Below, one piece after another: positions 59,788 through 64,000 of a stretch of 64,000 nt of DNA. The notes under the pieces were generated by a model. That model had not been told where the DNA came from and did no database searches. It saw only the letters and a program-made list of their open reading frames with translations. The stretch comes from Tenrec ecaudatus (taxonomy: Eukaryota > Chordata > Mammalia > Afrosoricida > Tenrecidae). The DNA lies in NCBI RefSeq assembly GCF_050624435.1, contig NC_134546.1, positions 77,975,700-78,039,699 of the forward strand. Direction: 5' to 3'. The stretch's first letter is position 1. Each line of letters starts with the position of its first letter. The position numbers were made by a program, and so were the translations under genes.

Positions 59788-60267
59788 CTCAGAGCAGAAG
59801 TCTCAGAGGCACCTTCCTGTTCAGCAGAAGAGGAAAACTGTCCGCTGTCTCCTACAGAGTGAGAACATGAGATCATGTCACCAGCCACTGAAATGGCAGG
59901 GAGGCATCTCCCCACATGGGACCACTGATGCCTTTTATTGGATTAGACTCCCCTGGAGTAGCCCAGTCTGTGACAGCTGAATAACAGCAGTGCTGTAGAG
60001 CAGGGGAGGCAAGGTTTTGTTTGAAATTTTCAGAGTTCAGCCATTGCTGCCCTTGAAGAATGAGCAGGTGCATTGTCTTACAGGAAAGAAAAACCTCAGC
60101 TCAAATTTCCTGGCCTTTTTCTCACCAACCATTCTCAGTATTATTAGAACTTCTTCCTGATAAGTACCCACAATCCCCTCAAATGCTCATTTGTTTGCCT
60201 TCTAACTTGATTTACCTGCCTGCATTCAAATTGATTTGGAGAGAGCTTTATAAAACTCTACTGGTGG

Positions 60268-62292
60268 CTCTCTTCCGGCCTGGCGCTGGGCCTGGGAGCC
60301 GCCGAGAAGATGGGGGAGCCCAGAGATGCTAGTGTCTCCCAGGGTCTGAGGTCGCATGTGGTGAGAGGGTAGTCGCCAAAGAGGTAAGGGATGAAGCGCG
60401 CTCAGGCTGCGCCTGAAGAGTGAGCGAGCGGGCAGGCAATGAGCTGATCCTGATGAGCGGCCAGCTGCTGCACTTGCTGCCCAATCTGTCAGGGGCGTCC
60501 AGGGGCAGTGGAAGCCACAGAAGTACAGGGCCACCCTGAAGAAGGAGAAGCGAAAGAAGCTTGGGCAGGAGCTCGCGCGACTGGGAGACTCAGGACTGTC
60601 ACTGGAGGAGCCAGATGCGGTGGCTTTAGCTGAAGAATGCCACCAAGAGGAGCAGAAGTTGTAGGAGACAGAGAGGCAAAATTTACACGAGGAGTGGTTG
60701 CTGAGAGAGCAGAAGGCCCAAGAAGAATTCCGGATAAAGAAAGAAAAGGAAGAGGCGGCCAGAAGACGGCAGGAAGAACTAGAGCGGAAGTTAAAAGAAG
60801 AATGGGAAGCGCAGCAGAGGAAAGAGCGGGAGGAGGAGGAGGAGCAGAAGCTGCAGGAGAAGCATGAGAAAGAGGAAGCCATGCAGAAGATGCTGCATCA
60901 GGCGGAAAATGAGTTGGAAAACGGTGCCACATGGCAAAACCCAGAGCCACCCTTGGATGTAAGAATACTGGAGAAAGACCGGGCCTTTTGTCCATTCTAC
61001 AGTAAAACCGGAGCGTGCCGATGCACGGAAGCACACTTTCCCAGCATCGAGTCCCGCCCTTCTTGTGAAAAGCATGTTCACGACGTATGGCATGGAGCAG
61101 TGCCAAGTGGATGACTATGACCCGGATGCCAGCCTGGAGTACAGCGAGACCTACCAGCAGTTTCTGGAGTTCTATGACGATGTGCTCCCTGAGTTCAAGA
61201 ACGTGGGGAAGGTGGTACAGTTCAAGGTCAGCTGCAACTTTGAACCTCATCTGAGGGGCAACGTGTATGTCCAGTATCAATCAGACTTCCAAGCAGCCCT
61301 TTCTCTGTTTAATGGAAGGTGGTAAGCGGGACGACAGATGCAGTGCGAATTCTGCCCGGTGACCTGGTGGCAAATGGCGATTTGTGGTTTATTCGAGACC
61401 CAGCAGTGCCCACGCGGCAAGCACTGCAAGTTTCTCCACGTGTTCCGAAATTCCAACAATGAGTTTTGGGAAGCGGACAGAGACATGTACCTGTCCCCAG
61501 ATGGGACTAGCTCATCCTATGGGAAGAGCTGAGATTGGAGAGAGAGGCTGGGCCACCGTCACAGCTACTACAACAGGTCCAGGGGAAGACGGAGTCGTAG
61601 TTCCGACTATTCCTACCACAGAAACGGGGAGTTGGAGAGGAGAAGTCGGCACAGGGGAAAGAAATCTCATAAGCATGTGTCCAAAAGCCGAGACAGGCGC
61701 AGCTCCTGAAGTAGAGGCAAGAAAAGAGGCCGCAGCCGGAGTCGCAGCAGAAACCGCAGCCCCCGGAGGCCCCAGAGCCGTGGGAGGAGGCAGGCATGTA
61801 GCTGAGATAGAAACACCCAGAGCCCCAAAGCCAGGTAAATTGCTTTTGGTCCTAAATGGATTTCTAGTTTTCTAGTATTTCTAGTTATTCTGGCTGCTGA
61901 GCACGCTGGCCAGAAGGGATGTGTGCCGAGCCGCGGACTCGAAAGTAAAAAGGTGTGTTAGTGTAGGAAATGGAGACAAGAGTGTGCATGGAGGGCATGC
62001 TAACCTGCGCAGCTAGTTCACTTAATCTGGGAGGGTCCAGCATGGATTTTTCTAGTTACTGTGGGGCTGCGGGTGAATGTTTTCACCCTGAAATATGGCT
62101 TCATTTCCAACAGCCCCTATTCGGACAGGACTGTACTCGCTGAATCTACCAGTGTATTTTGCCCTCTCCCAAGGGTTGGATTTTTATTTAAAATTTTGTA
62201 CTCTTTAAAGAAGCCTTTGTTGAAAACAATTGAAATAGAAAAACCCCCACAATAAAAATAAACCGTGTATTTCTTGAAAAAAAACAAAAAAA
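60268..62292 (+). pseudogene. Copy 2: ZRSR2 processed pseudogene
   Basis: Equivalent of 42,345-44,369, with the same stops, frameshift and A-rich tail. Long open frames on the minus strand here (for example 60,226-60,882) are antisense shadows. Confidence 0.93.
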
Positions 62293-62552
62293 ACTCTCCT
62301 GGTGGAGCAGTGGCGCTGTGGCCTTAACAAACTGCTCATGGATCCCAGACCTTCTACCAGTCAGTTACACTCATAGGGAAATACTTGGTATAGTTTCCTG
62401 GTTAAAAAATGACCTCCCCAGAAGGAGACTCGAGTCTGCTGAGCCAGGATGTACTTGGTTCAGAAATGTTTACATCCTTCCTTCCCCTCTTTCTCCTGAA
62501 ATGCTGGTCCAACCATGGAATCAGTGTCAGGGAAAGAGTGTTTTGGATTGAG

Positions 62553-62748
62553 TAGATTCAGGCAGCACCCAGGGAGAGGCCATGGTGTACAAAGATCTCC
62601 TACTTGTGGTCACTGTAGTGCTGACATTGAACCTGCCAAGAAACATTTCTACCTACCTGTGACCACTGTGAGCACTGAGGACACATCTGTGTATTGCCGT
62701 GCAGGCAGACACAGAGAGGGAAGTCAGTGTGGCCCTCACAGGACAGCT
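62553..62748 (+). pseudogene. Copy 2: IGHV4-like remnant
   Basis: Equivalent of 44,630-44,825. Confidence 0.7.
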
Positions 62749-63052
62749 CTGGGGTTGGACTGCATGGGGCTTTTCGACCAGCAAGGGGCATTCAAGACAA
62801 ACAACAAGCCCAGGATGCAGGAGCAGGTAGATTGCTGAGCACAGGTGGGGCTTTCTGCTGTGTCTTGAGTTGGTTTTGTTCCCACCATTCTCAAAGATAT
62901 CCAGGGGAAACCCTATTTACAATTGCAGGAGTGTATTAATGTCTCCTAAATTGTAACAAGAAACTCTCAAAGACATCAAGTTGACTTTCTACCCAAAGTG
63001 ACCATATAGCATAGGCTCGAATTACCTCTGTAAACGGTATTTGCATAGAAGT

Positions 63053-64000
63053 GGCTAGTCTTGAAATCTAGGAGTACATATGGAGGCCAAGTGAAAAGGA
63101 GGGATGGGGAAGAAAAGGAAAATAAGAGATATGTGGCGAAGATTTAGGGCCCAGGCCCACCCAAGGGGAGGGTACTGTTTTTGTCTCCACAGGGAAAGAG
63201 GGACCAGATTAATATCCAGTGTTCTGGGATGCAAATGCACCCGGATGGCATGGAATAGGGAGCCAGGGGAGGGGCCTGAGGGCTCGGTCCCAATACCAGC
63301 TACATGGCCAACTGCCCACCTTCCCAGAAGAATGTACTTTACAGGACGGCACTAAAGCTACCACTAGGGGAGAGGGACATGTCTGACCAGAGAACATGGG
63401 AGCAAATGAAAGGGGAGGAAGAGAGAGTAGAGCACAACCTGGCACACCAGGCCTGGAGGACAATATCCCTGCTCTGAATAGCCAATGCACTGAGTGAACC
63501 AGATGGCTGGCCCCAGTATGAGACACAACGTCCCTCATGGATCCATGGACCTACGGGAAACAACACTGGAGACTCAGTGTTGAGATTGGCCCGGACTGAC
63601 CCCACGACACCGAGGCCAAATACTAAAAGCATGTGGCAGAGCAATGCGGGGAGCAGATCAGGGAGCTCTCAAGGGGGTGCAAAGGATAGGCTTGGGGTCA
63701 GAGCGTGGCACCCCATTGGACTTGATTGCAGGAAATGCCTACAGGTGAAAAATCAGACCTTGATCTATTTACAGGTTTTTCTTTGTTTTAAAATGCTTTT
63801 TCTTTTTTAAAAATTGATTTTTTCTTTTATGAGTCATTGGTTTTCTTTTTTGTTGTCATCATTGTCTTCTCTTTTTTCTATTTGTCTTGCTATGCCTTGT
63901 TTTGGGTGCATATTATTATCTCTGCAAATCTATCTAGATAAGATAGACTGGGTGAACAGCCTGGAGGAGGAAACAATGGGACCTATGGTTTCAGGGGGAC
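63053..64000 (+). mobile_element. L1 3' region, plus orientation, running off the window
   Basis: Up to 63,685 this equals 45,130-45,762. It then continues uniquely with cttggggtcagagcgtggca, a tgaaaaatcagaccttgatc block, T-rich stretches and gcaaatctatctagataaga. I take the extension as the same L1-type repeat, but less surely than the first part. Confidence 0.6.

Larger units (their letters stand above)
45863..63685. repeat. Second copy of 27,940-45,762 (probable false duplication)
   Basis: Every open frame and repeat of 27,940-45,762 recurs here at +17,923. At the points compared, the G run (11 bases), the ATAG array and the pseudogene stops match in length and position. Its left edge is the first base after the gap and its right edge is the last base before the gap in copy 1. 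This is what an unmerged contig overlap looks like. Confidence 0.93.

Noticed and set aside
45863-63685. A recent 17.8-kb tandem segmental duplication carrying V genes
   Set aside because: The edges coincide with both sides of the N gap and no differences were seen even in microsatellites; an unmerged contig overlap explains it better.

Overview
This window is mammalian nuclear DNA, most likely from a tenrec (Afrotheria, for example Echinops). The reasons are AfroSINE copies, antisense RTE/BovB-type LINEs of the afrotherian type, an L1 lineage with a long structured 3' UTR, and a SPIN-type hAT element; as I recall, SPIN is known from tenrec but not elephant. The species call is inference and no database was searched. 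No bacterial-type system, CRISPR array or RNA-gene operon is present.

Left part (1-12,830): an AG microsatellite, one orphan KRAB-A exon on the minus strand, and old interspersed repeats. These include a twin-primed L1 with a 16-bp target-site duplication (TSD), and a chimeric block of L1 3' UTR, antisense 28S rRNA fragment and histone H2B pseudogene that keeps its histone stem-loop. 12,832-19,153 is a SPIN element split by a class II (betaretrovirus-like) endogenous provirus. That provirus has a 3' LTR but no 5' LTR, an exact 6-bp TSD, a gag-to-RT deletion and a long open env. 19,154-30,000 is mostly nested minus-strand L1 sequence, including one nearly full-length but broken element.

Right part (about 30,000-45,762): an intronless KLHL7-like retrocopy with an intact 308-codon BTB-BACK frame, then three immunoglobulin heavy-chain V pseudogenes (IGHV7/1-like, IGHV5-like, IGHV4-like). 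All three are on the plus strand with 23-bp-spacer recombination signals, so this is part of an IGHV cluster or an IGHV orphon cluster. A ZRSR2 processed pseudogene sits between the second and third V segments.

An N run of exactly 100 bases (45,763-45,862) follows. 45,863-63,685 then repeats 27,940-45,762 at a constant offset of 17,923, with equal homopolymer and microsatellite lengths at the points checked. Copy 1 ends at the gap and copy 2 begins at it, so I read this as two overlapping contigs that were not merged, not a real duplication. The second set of genes should not be counted. After 63,685 the sequence continues uniquely in an L1 3' region.
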